Assembly (NCBI GenBank): GCA_021812245.1
Contig: JAKAOK010000005.1
Span: forward strand, 1 to 64,000
Source: a bacterium
GTDB lineage: Bacteria; SZUA-79; Acidulodesulfobacterales; Acidulodesulfobacteraceae
DNA length: 64,000 bases
Direction of reading: 5' to 3'
Position 1 is the stretch's first letter. Every line of letters begins with the position of its first letter. The notes under the pieces were generated by a model. It ran no database searches. It saw nothing but the letters and a program-made list of their open reading frames with translations, and had not been told where the DNA came from. A program made the translations under genes and the position numbers. This document shows positions 7,755 through 15,566 of this stretch, piece by piece.

Positions 7755-9320
7755 TTAATTTTTTGCGTTTTCTACGATATTTTTAGCTATTAATTTATTG
7801 GAATAAAACGATAAGTGGATATAACTGCCTACCGTATTTAAAATATTATACCCTTCCGGCTTAAATATACCCGGAGCGCTTATGCTTTCGTATTCCATTA
7901 CGTTTATGCAATCGTTAAGACCGCCGTAATAATTGCGGCTGACGTCGGAAGCGTCCTTATTATCCGCGCCGCCGCATCCGTTTCCGTTTATGGCGGTTCC
8001 GATAAGTTTGGAATAATGAAACTCGTGCCCGTTAGCCGTCAAACCGGCTTCGCCCAGAAACGTTTTTTCTTTGAGCCTGACGGTTCTATATCCCAGGGAA
8101 AGCCCGCCTTTATCCATAGAAGCGCGGAACGGAAAAATACCGGCGGCGGCGAAACTTTGCCGCTTATAAGTAATTTTTTCGCACAGATACATCAAACCGC
8201 CGCATTCAGCATATATTATACCATTATTTTTGAAGAATTCATAAATTTCTTTCCTGATAGGCGCATTTTCGGCAAGAGCGCCCGCATAAATTTCGGGATA
8301 ACCGCCGCCGATATAAACCGCCCGCGTCCGCTTAGGCAGAGATTTATCCCTTAAGGGACTGAAAAAAACTATTTCCGCGCCGAAACTTTTTAAAATTTCA
8401 AAATTAAAATTATAATAAAAAAAGAATGCTTTATCCAAAGCGACGGCGATTTTAGTTTTAGTTTTTTTAGGCTTATTAATCTTATTAATCTCTGCCGTTG
8501 CGTTCTTGCTCTCCGCACGGCTTTTTTTAAACAATTCATTAAAATCTTGGGAATTTTCTTTTAAGGTTTTTACCAGCAGGTTAAAATCTACGTTTTTAAA
8601 TACGGCATCTTTTATGCCTGAAACTGTTTTATCGAATGTTTTTTTGCCGCGCTTGCTTTCAAGGGAGGGAGCCGCCAATCCGAGATGTCTTTCTTTTATC
8701 GAAAAAACCGCTTCGTTATTTAAAACGTAGCCGAAAACCTCTATATCGGCAATGTTGCCTTTAATTTCTTTTAAGATTATCTCATAATGCCTTGTGGATG
8801 AAATATTATTTAAAATTACCCCGCAGACGTTTACGCCTCTTTTGTAATTTTTCAGTCCGTAAACCAACGAAGCCATAGTCGATGAAATTCTTTTGCAATC
8901 CATAACCAGAACGACCGGAAATTTAAATTTTTTTGCTATTGCGTATGAATTTCCATCGTAAAGCCCCATAGCGCTTTCTACGACAAACGCCTTTTCCCCG
9001 CAAATGTCATTCCCGCGTAGGCGGGAATCCAGTCTTTTTGCGCTTTCTTTTTTAGAAGGTTCGGTCATTACGGCGGCGCTTTTGCCCCCCGCGAAAAACC
9101 ATTCCGTTAACTGTTTGTCCGGTATCAGAAAAGGGTCTAAATTTTTTACGCAGACATCCGAATTTAAAGCCTCGGATAATATTACGGGGTCGATAAAATC
9201 CGGTCCCGCTTTATAAACGCTTAACGAGTAGCCCGCATCCTTCAGCGCCCTTGAAAAAGCTAGGGTTACGGTTGATTTACCAGAAGAAGACCTATCCGAT
9301 GCAAAATAAACGGCAAACAT
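7755..9320 (-). CDS. cbiA: Cobyrinate a,c-diamide synthase
   Basis: ATP- and glutamine-dependent amidation of cobyrinate carboxylates a and c. The N-terminal P-loop domain has SDRSSSGKSTVTL and the motif MGLYDG; the C-terminal class I glutaminase-like domain has AECGGLMYL with the nucleophilic Cys. At 521 residues it is longer than usual. Residues of about 94-107 (AKRLDSRLRGNDICG) are the translation of a REP palindrome (9006-9033, GGATTCCCGCCTACGCGGG) inserted in frame before the strand AFVVESAMGL. A lower-complexity Lys/Ala-rich linker also lies near residues 260-295. It sits 32 nt from cobS and 44 nt from thiC. Confidence 0.93.
   Translation of the reverse strand: MFAVYFASDRSSSGKSTVTLAFSRALKDAGYSLSVYKAGPDFIDPVILSEALNSDVCVKNLDPFLIPDKQLTEWFFAGGKSAAVMTEPSKKESAKRLDSRLRGNDICGEKAFVVESAMGLYDGNSYAIAKKFKFPVVLVMDCKRISSTMASLVYGLKNYKRGVNVCGVILNNISSTRHYEIILKEIKGNIADIEVFGYVLNNEAVFSIKERHLGLAAPSLESKRGKKTFDKTVSGIKDAVFKNVDFNLLVKTLKENSQDFNELFKKSRAESKNATAEINKINKPKKTKTKIAVALDKAFFFYYNFNFEILKSFGAEIVFFSPLRDKSLPKRTRAVYIGGGYPEIYAGALAENAPIRKEIYEFFKNNGIIYAECGGLMYLCEKITYKRQSFAAAGIFPFRASMDKGGLSLGYRTVRLKEKTFLGEAGLTANGHEFHYSKLIGTAINGNGCGGADNKDASDVSRNYYGGLNDCINVMEYESISAPGIFKPEGYNILNTVGSYIHLSFYSNKLIAKNIVENAKN
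9006..9033 (-). repeat. REP palindrome translated within cbiA
   Basis: CATTCCCGCGTAGGCGGGAATCC is the REP hairpin found throughout the window's intergenic repeats. Here it lies in frame inside cbiA and encodes LDSRLRGND on the minus strand. The reading frame is kept open on both sides. Confidence 0.85.
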
Positions 9321-9352
9321 AATTAAACCCGCCTAATTTAATAAATATTAAA

Positions 9353-10168
9353 TTAATAAAGTATTCCGTGAAAACCGATTAAAGCCGCCGTAAAGACAAC
9401 CTCCGATAGTTTTACTGTAAATCCTAGCATATCTCCGTTTACGCCTCCGAATCTTCTTCCGAAATAAAATGCGGCAAAAAGAACGGTAAAAACCGTAACA
9501 AGCAAAGAAAAAATACCGGCAAGTTTTAAAAAAAAATAGATTATTATCAGGGTAAAAACAGAGGCGGTTATAAGCGAGGCAGCATTCGTTCCTTCGGTAA
9601 ATATAGTTCCCGTTCCTTTAAAATTATCGGGCGTATCCGAAAAATAAGACATAACGACTATAGAATATCTTCCGGCGACGGGAAAAGTCAGCAGGACAAG
9701 ATACATAAAATTAAAATTAAGATTAAAGCCCTCATTTACTAAATTAAAACTTTTAACCGGTTCAGCCGATGTTATCAGCGACCACATTATCAAAACGTAA
9801 AAAATTACCGCCAGATTTCCGGCAGTTCCCGTATAGACATCTTTCATCGCCTTATAAAACCTGTTTTTATCCCCGCTTTTAAGATAGGCGAAAAAGCCGT
9901 CCGAAGTATCCGAAAGACCGTCAAAATGAAGCCCTCCGGTGATAATATACAGAAAAAAAATGGCTACTAAAATTGCGGGCTGGACGGACAAAAATTTATT
10001 AAAAACATAGAAAACTGCCGCCAATATTAGTCCTATCAATAATCCGGCAAAAGGAAAATATTTAATAGATTTTTTCAGGCTGTCTGGGTATAAAGCTCGG
10101 CTTTTTCCTTTCAATTTGAATACCGTTAAAAAATTTACGGCTTCGGATAATCCGCTCAATATAAACAT
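9353..10168 (-). CDS. cobS: Adenosylcobinamide-GDP ribazoletransferase CobS
   Basis: Integral membrane enzyme joining adenosylcobinamide-GDP to alpha-ribazole, the last assembly step of cobalamin. The 271 residues contain several hydrophobic segments and the Mg-binding signature GGLHFDGLSDTSDGFFA. A late GRRFGGVNGDMLGF motif is also typical of the family. It lies between cobT and cbiA in the same orientation. Confidence 0.95.
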   Translation of the reverse strand: MFILSGLSEAVNFLTVFKLKGKSRALYPDSLKKSIKYFPFAGLLIGLILAAVFYVFNKFLSVQPAILVAIFFLYIITGGLHFDGLSDTSDGFFAYLKSGDKNRFYKAMKDVYTGTAGNLAVIFYVLIMWSLITSAEPVKSFNLVNEGFNLNFNFMYLVLLTFPVAGRYSIVVMSYFSDTPDNFKGTGTIFTEGTNAASLITASVFTLIIIYFFLKLAGIFSLLVTVFTVLFAAFYFGRRFGGVNGDMLGFTVKLSEVVFTAALIGFHGILY

Positions 10169-10229
10169 ATTTTGTATTGTATTTAAAGGTTAAGTAAAGA
10201 TTGGTTAGCTGCGCTCGCAATGACAAAAT

Positions 10230-11351
10230 TTAACGGTTAAGTTTTGAAGCGATAACTCCGGCTTCGTCAAACGTCAGCATATTATTATACATATTCAGCG
10301 CCGTTTCTATTATCTTCATTGCGATAACCGCCCCCGTTCCTTCGCCGAGCCTCATCGATAAATCCAGTACTGGAGTTTTGCCGATAAGTTTGACGGCGGC
10401 TTTATGCCCCTTTTCCTTGGAAAGATGCCCAAGAAACATATAATCGGAAACACGGGGATTAATGTTTAAAGCGATTAGGGCGCCGGCGGTAGAAATAAAA
10501 CCGTCCACGACGACCGGGAGCCTGTTAATAGCGCATCCCAGTATAAATCCCGCTATCGCGCCTATCTCCAATCCGCCGACTCCGGCAAGGACATCGACGG
10601 CATCCCCGTTTCCGCCGTTCCGTATATTATATTTAATCGCCTTTTCAATAATTTCCGCTTTTTTTTTAATTACGTCCGAATTTACTCCCGTCCCTCTGCC
10701 GCAGACGAGTTCGGGTGGTTTTTTTGAATAAAAACAGGTGATTGCGGACGCCGGAGTCGTATTGCCTATTCCCATATCGCCGGTGGCGCAGATTTCGGCA
10801 CCTTTTTCCTTTACTATGCCCGCTATTTCTATCCCTTTAAGGATTGATTTAACCGCTTCTCCGGCGGTCATAGCCGGACCATTATTTATATTAAACGTTC
10901 CTTTTCTGACCTTGCAGTTTATAAAATTTGAAGACAAAGCCGCTCCAATGCCACCCATATCGGCATTTATCCCGACGTCCGCTACAAGAACGTTTGCGCC
11001 TGCCGAATCCGCTATGGTATTGATAGCCGCTCCTCCGTTCAGAAAATTTCTCACCATTTGGACGGTAACGTCCTGTTTGAACAGGCTGACGCCTTCTTCG
11101 ACTACGCCGTGGTCTCCGGCAAAAACACATACGAATTTATTGTTTAACTTGTTATTCGATATAGGTCTTTCTTCTTCCGTGATAGCGACGACGTCTTTTG
11201 CGAATTCTTCCAACCTGCCTAAGCTCCCTTTAGGCTTTATCAGCCTGTTGAGCCTGTTTTCAGCAATTTTATAAAACTTCCGCTTATCCACCGGTTTTAT
11301 TCCTCCGGTAAGAGAAAAAAGCTCGTCTCTGTCTTTCATATCGGCATCCAT
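10230..11351 (-). CDS. cobT: Nicotinate-nucleotide-dimethylbenzimidazole phosphoribosyltransferase CobT
   Basis: Makes alpha-ribazole phosphate from dimethylbenzimidazole and nicotinate mononucleotide, activating the lower ligand of B12. The 373-residue length is normal. Conserved CVFAGDHGVVEEGVS, GDMGIGNTTPASAI and the catalytic-Glu region RLGEGTGAVIAM are all present. A short REP-like half element (GATTGGTTAGCTGCGCTCGCAATGAC, near 10199-10224) sits in the cobT-cobS gap. Confidence 0.96.
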   Translation of the reverse strand: MDADMKDRDELFSLTGGIKPVDKRKFYKIAENRLNRLIKPKGSLGRLEEFAKDVVAITEEERPISNNKLNNKFVCVFAGDHGVVEEGVSLFKQDVTVQMVRNFLNGGAAINTIADSAGANVLVADVGINADMGGIGAALSSNFINCKVRKGTFNINNGPAMTAGEAVKSILKGIEIAGIVKEKGAEICATGDMGIGNTTPASAITCFYSKKPPELVCGRGTGVNSDVIKKKAEIIEKAIKYNIRNGGNGDAVDVLAGVGGLEIGAIAGFILGCAINRLPVVVDGFISTAGALIALNINPRVSDYMFLGHLSKEKGHKAAVKLIGKTPVLDLSMRLGEGTGAVIAMKIIETALNMYNNMLTFDEAGVIASKLNR

Positions 11352-11390
11352 AAAGAAATTATTTTTATTTATTATAAATTAGATTGATTT

Positions 11391-11990
11391 TTACTTTAAC
11401 GCCACCGGGTTTCCTGCAATAACGCAGTAAGCCTTATCGGAAAGGGCGGAAAGCTCCTGTTCCATTAAGCCGTTTAATTCGATAAATTTCCTGACGTACG
11501 CATCGACCGGCACAATATTGAAACCGAGGGAATCCGCGACGGTAACGACTGAACATTCGACTTTTGAAAGATATCTGAAAAATTTTATGACGTATTCGAG
11601 GGCGGAATCGTAACCTGATATATCTTTAAAAATAGACGAAAGCCATAATGTCATAGAATCTATAAGGATTACGCCGCTTTCCGGGGCGGGTTCGTAAGAT
11701 AAAAATTTGCTGATGCCGTCGATTTCCGCAGACAAATCTTCAAAATTTTCGTGAACGATAAAAGCCTTATCTCTCTTATCTTTGTGTTTTTTAATTTTTA
11801 AAGCCATCTCTTCGTCTTCGTATTTTCTTTGCCGTGCCGTCGCAATAAAATGAAGCGGACTGCGGCTTTTTTCGGTTAAATCCTGATGCCCGCCCGCGGC
11901 GATAGACGATTTATATAACGAAATAGCCGTTTCTTCTGCAAATCTTGATTTCCCCGAAGAAATCCCGCCGGTAATAAAAATTTTTGCCAT
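11391..11990 (-). CDS. cobU: Adenosylcobinamide kinase/guanylyltransferase CobU
   Basis: Bifunctional enzyme that phosphorylates adenosylcobinamide and adds GMP. The P-loop GGISSGKSRFAEE is at the N-terminus. The guanylylation region around KIKKHKDKRDKAF and the acidic LIDSMTLWLSS strand match the family. Length 199. It begins 4 nt after the GGDEF-EAL gene and is 39 nt from cobT, so all are likely one transcript. Confidence 0.94.
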   Translation of the reverse strand: MAKIFITGGISSGKSRFAEETAISLYKSSIAAGGHQDLTEKSRSPLHFIATARQRKYEDEEMALKIKKHKDKRDKAFIVHENFEDLSAEIDGISKFLSYEPAPESGVILIDSMTLWLSSIFKDISGYDSALEYVIKFFRYLSKVECSVVTVADSLGFNIVPVDAYVRKFIELNGLMEQELSALSDKAYCVIAGNPVALK

Positions 11991-11994
11991 ATTT

Positions 11995-14589
11995 TCAATT
12001 TTCCAAAAGTTTCTCGAATTTTGTTTCCTCTAACGGTTTGGATAATAAAAATCCCTGAATATAGTCGCATCCAAGCTCTTTTAGTAATTTAAATTGTTCC
12101 TCCGTTTCCACGCCCTCGGCAATAGATTTCATATTCAGCTTTTTTGAAAGATAAATTATCGTTTCGACTATATATCTGGAGTGTTTATCGGAAAGCATTT
12201 TTCTAACGAACGAAATATCTATCTTAAGAATATCGAACGGAAGGTCTGCCAGATACGACAAAGAAGAATAACCCGTTCCGAAATCGTCTATCGAAAGCCC
12301 GAGCCCGCTTTCTTTGAAATAACTCAAAAGCTTTCTCGAATATTCCAAATTATCGATAAAGGTTCTTTCTACTATATCGAGATTGAATAAATCAGATTTT
12401 ATGCCGTTTTTGTCTAGCGCCGCCTTGATGTTGTCTTTTATGTGCGGGTCGCCGAAACTTGCCGGAGAGATATTTACCGAAACGGGAACGACGTTGAACC
12501 CCTTGTCCGACCATATTTTCATCTTGGAAGCTACCTCGCCTAATATCCAGTTTTCAACCTTTGTAATCATTCCGCTTTGTTCCAGAAACGGTATGAATTC
12601 CATCGGCGGCGTCAGCCTGCCGTTTCTCTGCCACCTCAGAAGAGCCTCCGCACCTTTTATCGAACCTGTTTTTATATCGAAATAAGGCTGGTAATGCAGG
12701 ACGAATTGATTTTTTGCCATAGCCTCGTTAAGCCCGTTCCTTAGTTCCACCTTTTTCCTTGCGGATTCTTCGAACTCTTTTTTAAAAAATCCGACCGTAT
12801 TTTCGCCTTTTGATCTTGAATTAAGAAGGGCAGATTCGGCTTTATCGAACATATCCTGCGACGCGCCGGCGTCTTTAGGATAAAGAGATATTCCGGCGTT
12901 AAAAGATATATTTATCTTTTTGCCGTCCGGCATATAAGGTTCGTTAAGAGCATTTAAAATCCTGTTGACGATATTCAGAGCGTCTTCGTCGAATTTTAAT
13001 CGTTTTAAAAATACCGCAAATTTATCCGCCTCCCATCTTGCCGGAATATCGTAGCTTTTTATAATATTTTTTATCTTATTGGACATTTCTATCATTATTT
13101 TATTGCCTGTTTCAAAACCGAAAGTATGGTTTATCAAAGAAAAATTTACAGGGTTTATTATTGCAAGGGCGCAGGAGGGAGGCGCGCCCGGATAACCGGC
13201 ATCTTTTATAAATCCGTCTATCTTTTCTTTAAGCATTTTTTTGTTGGGAAGACCCGTGAGCGAATCGAAATGCATTAACTGCTCCATAGTTTCTTCGGCT
13301 TTTATCTCGCCGGTAATATCTTTTCCGGTCATTATAAAATATTCTATATCGCCGCCCGTACCGCCCGCATTAAAAGGCGTAATCGTCGTATAGCAATATA
13401 TATCGTCCCCGCCTCTCGTTTTATACGTGAATATATCGGTTAAGATTTTGCCGGAAGTAATAGTGCCAAGAAATTTTTCGGCAAACTCTTTTTTTCCGGA
13501 ACCGCCTTCGAATATTTTCGAGTAATGCTCGCCCGCAAGTTCGCTTGGAGGGTAGCCGAATATTTTATATGCGCTTTCGTTTACGTATAATATGTTAAAA
13601 TATTTATCTGCAATAATCGCGAAATCGGAACCTGAATCCAACGCAACCCGAATCATGGAGTGCCATTTTTCGTCTTCTATTTTGTCGAGCGCATAGTTTA
13701 TATCCATCATCATCTCTTTCAACAAATTATACGTATCTTTTTTAAAGAATCCGCTTTCGGCGGCATATAAAGAAAAGACGCCTATCGTTTTGCCCTTTTT
13801 TATGAGCGGCACGGCGGCGCTCGACAAATAGCCTCTTTTTACCTGTTCCTCTCTCCACGGCAGCATTAAAGGATTTTTTAAAGTATCGTTATTAATTACT
13901 ATTTTTGATTTCAGAAAAGATGTAATCAGCGGTCCCTTTTTTGCTTCAGGCGTATTTAAGCGCTGTTTTAAATAATCGACATAATCGTTTTTTTCATAAG
14001 AGAAGGAAAGTTTTATATTGATGTTGGAGTCAAAAAGCAGGATAAAAGAATTTACGAATAATCCTCTTTGCACTATTCTATTGCATATATCGGAAAATAA
14101 AGAATTTTCGTCTTTTGTCCTGACTATCAGCTGGTTTACTTCGGAAAGCGTGGCATACATCGTTTGAAGAGATATGAAAGAAAGAAATAAGCCGTCGTAC
14201 ATTTTCTGCTTCGAAACGTCAAGCACGAGAACCAGGCCGGCGGGCTTGCCGTTATAAGATATAGTGTATGCAAAAATAACGGAAGGCTTAAAAACGCCTT
14301 CTTTTGTTATATGCATATGGGTTATTTGTTCGGTGGCGAAAACTTCCCCTTTTATTCTTCTTTCCGCAAGTTTTTTTACCGCAGACTTGTATTCGTCGGC
14401 TATTATATCGTAAGGAGTTAAGAGGCTTAGCTCCTCTTCCGAATAGCCTATAAATTCCCTGAATGTTTTATTTGAACGAACAATCCTGCAGTCATCCTGA
14501 TAAATAAAGACCCCTATCGTCTTTGAACCGAACATGGCATCAACTAATCCGTCAAGGCTTTTAACATTAAAATCTTCCATTATTTTCAT
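11995..14589 (-). CDS. PAS-GAF-PAS-GGDEF-EAL signalling protein
   Basis: An 864-residue cytoplasmic sensor. The order is PAS (about 15-130), GAF-like (150-310), PAS with PAC (320-435), GGDEF (440-600) and EAL (610-864). The GGDEF signature is degenerate (RWEADKF where RxGGDEF is expected), so cyclase activity is doubtful. The EAL domain keeps EALLRW, DDFGTGYSSLSYL and KIDISFV, so it should hydrolyse c-di-GMP, with the GGDEF part possibly a GTP-sensing module. The start could be ATG 14589 or the in-frame ATG 14580. It directly precedes cobU. There are no membrane segments. Confidence 0.92.
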   Translation of the reverse strand: MKIMEDFNVKSLDGLVDAMFGSKTIGVFIYQDDCRIVRSNKTFREFIGYSEEELSLLTPYDIIADEYKSAVKKLAERRIKGEVFATEQITHMHITKEGVFKPSVIFAYTISYNGKPAGLVLVLDVSKQKMYDGLFLSFISLQTMYATLSEVNQLIVRTKDENSLFSDICNRIVQRGLFVNSFILLFDSNINIKLSFSYEKNDYVDYLKQRLNTPEAKKGPLITSFLKSKIVINNDTLKNPLMLPWREEQVKRGYLSSAAVPLIKKGKTIGVFSLYAAESGFFKKDTYNLLKEMMMDINYALDKIEDEKWHSMIRVALDSGSDFAIIADKYFNILYVNESAYKIFGYPPSELAGEHYSKIFEGGSGKKEFAEKFLGTITSGKILTDIFTYKTRGGDDIYCYTTITPFNAGGTGGDIEYFIMTGKDITGEIKAEETMEQLMHFDSLTGLPNKKMLKEKIDGFIKDAGYPGAPPSCALAIINPVNFSLINHTFGFETGNKIMIEMSNKIKNIIKSYDIPARWEADKFAVFLKRLKFDEDALNIVNRILNALNEPYMPDGKKINISFNAGISLYPKDAGASQDMFDKAESALLNSRSKGENTVGFFKKEFEESARKKVELRNGLNEAMAKNQFVLHYQPYFDIKTGSIKGAEALLRWQRNGRLTPPMEFIPFLEQSGMITKVENWILGEVASKMKIWSDKGFNVVPVSVNISPASFGDPHIKDNIKAALDKNGIKSDLFNLDIVERTFIDNLEYSRKLLSYFKESGLGLSIDDFGTGYSSLSYLADLPFDILKIDISFVRKMLSDKHSRYIVETIIYLSKKLNMKSIAEGVETEEQFKLLKELGCDYIQGFLLSKPLEETKFEKLLEN

Positions 14590-14726
14590 AAATTACGGTA
14601 AATTTACGCTATAATTTTATTATTTTTTTATTATTATATCATTAATGCGTGCTTTTATTAATAGGCTGGGTTATTTTTTTCGGTATTTGGATGTTTTGGT
14701 GAAGAATTTTGCGGTCGGGCTATTTG

Positions 14727-14743
14727 CCAGCCGTTTTGGCTGG
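14727..14743 (-). terminator. Hairpin directly after tRNA-Val
   Basis: On the minus strand CCAGCC-AAAAC-GGCTGG forms a 6-bp stem that begins within the tRNA's encoded CCA. It lacks a U-run, so it may be an RNA-processing signal rather than an intrinsic terminator. Confidence 0.4.
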
Positions 14744-14815
14744 TGGGCGCGGACGGTCTCGAACCGCCGGCTTCCACCGTGTGAAGGTGGCACTCTACCC
14801 CTGAGTTACGCGCCC
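14741..14815 (-). tRNA. tRNA-Val (CAC)
   Basis: 75 nt including an encoded CCA. On the minus strand the acceptor stem is GGGCGCG / CGCGCCC with discriminator A. The D-stem is ACTC/GAGT, the anticodon stem CCACC/GGTGG with loop TTCACAC (anticodon CAC, decoding GUG), and the T-stem GGCGG/CCGTC with loop TTCGAGA. All stems pair. Its promoter lies just upstream. Confidence 0.95.
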
Positions 14816-14826
14816 TTTTAAAATTT

Positions 14827-14855
14827 ATTATATAATTTAATATTTATTAATTCAA
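14827..14855 (-). promoter_or_regulatory. Promoter of tRNA-Val
   Basis: Minus strand TTGAAT (14850-14855), 17-bp spacer, TATAAT (14827-14832). The predicted start is 4-6 bases before the mature tRNA 5' end. The -35 box lies 9 bp from the adjacent MITE-A end. Confidence 0.7.
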
Positions 14856-14863
14856 GTGCGGAT

Positions 14864-15013
14864 CCCAAATCCCGATTTAGAAATTTATTTTCTGGCATTT
14901 CCATCCGTATCAAAGACATGCTTCGATAAACACGGATGGAAATATCGCTTTCGCGGGAATCCAGCGTTATTTAGCATTAGAACTTATAAATATTTTCTAA
15001 ATCGGGATTTGGG
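14864..15013. repeat. MITE-A copy, 150 bp
   Basis: Ends are CCCAAATCCCGATTTAG and its inverse. The element is almost base-for-base the same as 117-266, differing at a few positions (GCGTTATTTAGCAT for GTGTTATTTAGTAT). Such close identity between distant copies implies recent mobility or gene conversion. It fills the space between tpx and the tRNA. Confidence 0.85.
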
Positions 15014-15024
15014 CGGATATAAGA

Positions 15025-15534
15025 TTATTTTAAACCGTTCAGAGCTTTCAGCACGTCTTCGTAATCCGGTTCGTTCGTTATTTCGGGAACCAGCTGTTTA
15101 TAAATAATTTTGCCTTCTTTGTCCGCGATAAAAACGGCTCTTGCGGTGAGCCCTTTTAATGCGCCTTCGCCGATAATAACGCCGTATTTTTCCATATCTT
15201 TGTACCTGAAATCGGACGCCGCGGTAATATTTTTTATGCCGTAGCTTTCGCAGAACCTGTCCTGCGCAAAAGGCATGTCCATAGATATGACGTTGACATC
15301 TATATTGGTATATTTAGCAAGCATCTCGTTAAATTTTTTGGTTTCCATTTCGCAGACCGAAGTATCGAGAGAAGGCAGGGTAATTATTAACTGGATTTTT
15401 TCTTTTTTGCCGCCGACTTTTTTTTCTTTTAAATCCTTAGCGACTACTATGGCTTCCGGAGCGGTGTCTCCCAAGTTCAGCGCCGGTCCCGTCAAAGATG
15501 CGGAATTTCCTTTTATTAAAATAGTTTCAGCCAT
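15025..15534 (-). CDS. tpx: Thiol peroxidase Tpx
   Basis: Atypical 2-Cys peroxiredoxin, 169 residues. Peroxidatic Cys61 (LPSLDTSVCEMETKKF) and resolving Cys95 (MPFAQDRFCESYGI) are at the same positions as in E. coli Tpx. It reduces peroxides with thioredoxin. It is the last gene after iscU-tusA-iscS-like, 32 nt from the latter, which ties it to Fe-S/sulfur handling under oxidative stress. Confidence 0.95.
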   Translation of the reverse strand: MAETILIKGNSASLTGPALNLGDTAPEAIVVAKDLKEKKVGGKKEKIQLIITLPSLDTSVCEMETKKFNEMLAKYTNIDVNVISMDMPFAQDRFCESYGIKNITAASDFRYKDMEKYGVIIGEGALKGLTARAVFIADKEGKIIYKQLVPEITNEPDYEDVLKALNGLK

Positions 15535-15566
15535 TTTAATCCTCCTCTTTAATAATTTATTTATTT

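Noticed and set aside
10462-11274. Plus-strand ORFs of 89 and 178 residues
   Set aside because: Antisense shadows of cobT; hydrophobic, Pro/Ser-rich translations with no family pattern, and cobT is intact on the other strand.
14590-14726. Cobalamin riboswitch ahead of the cobalamin operon
   Set aside because: The upstream region is AT-rich with no B12-box-like sequence or multi-stem structure that I can see.
14856-15107. 83-residue plus-strand ORF
   Set aside because: Made of the 150-bp MITE-A copy plus antisense tpx.
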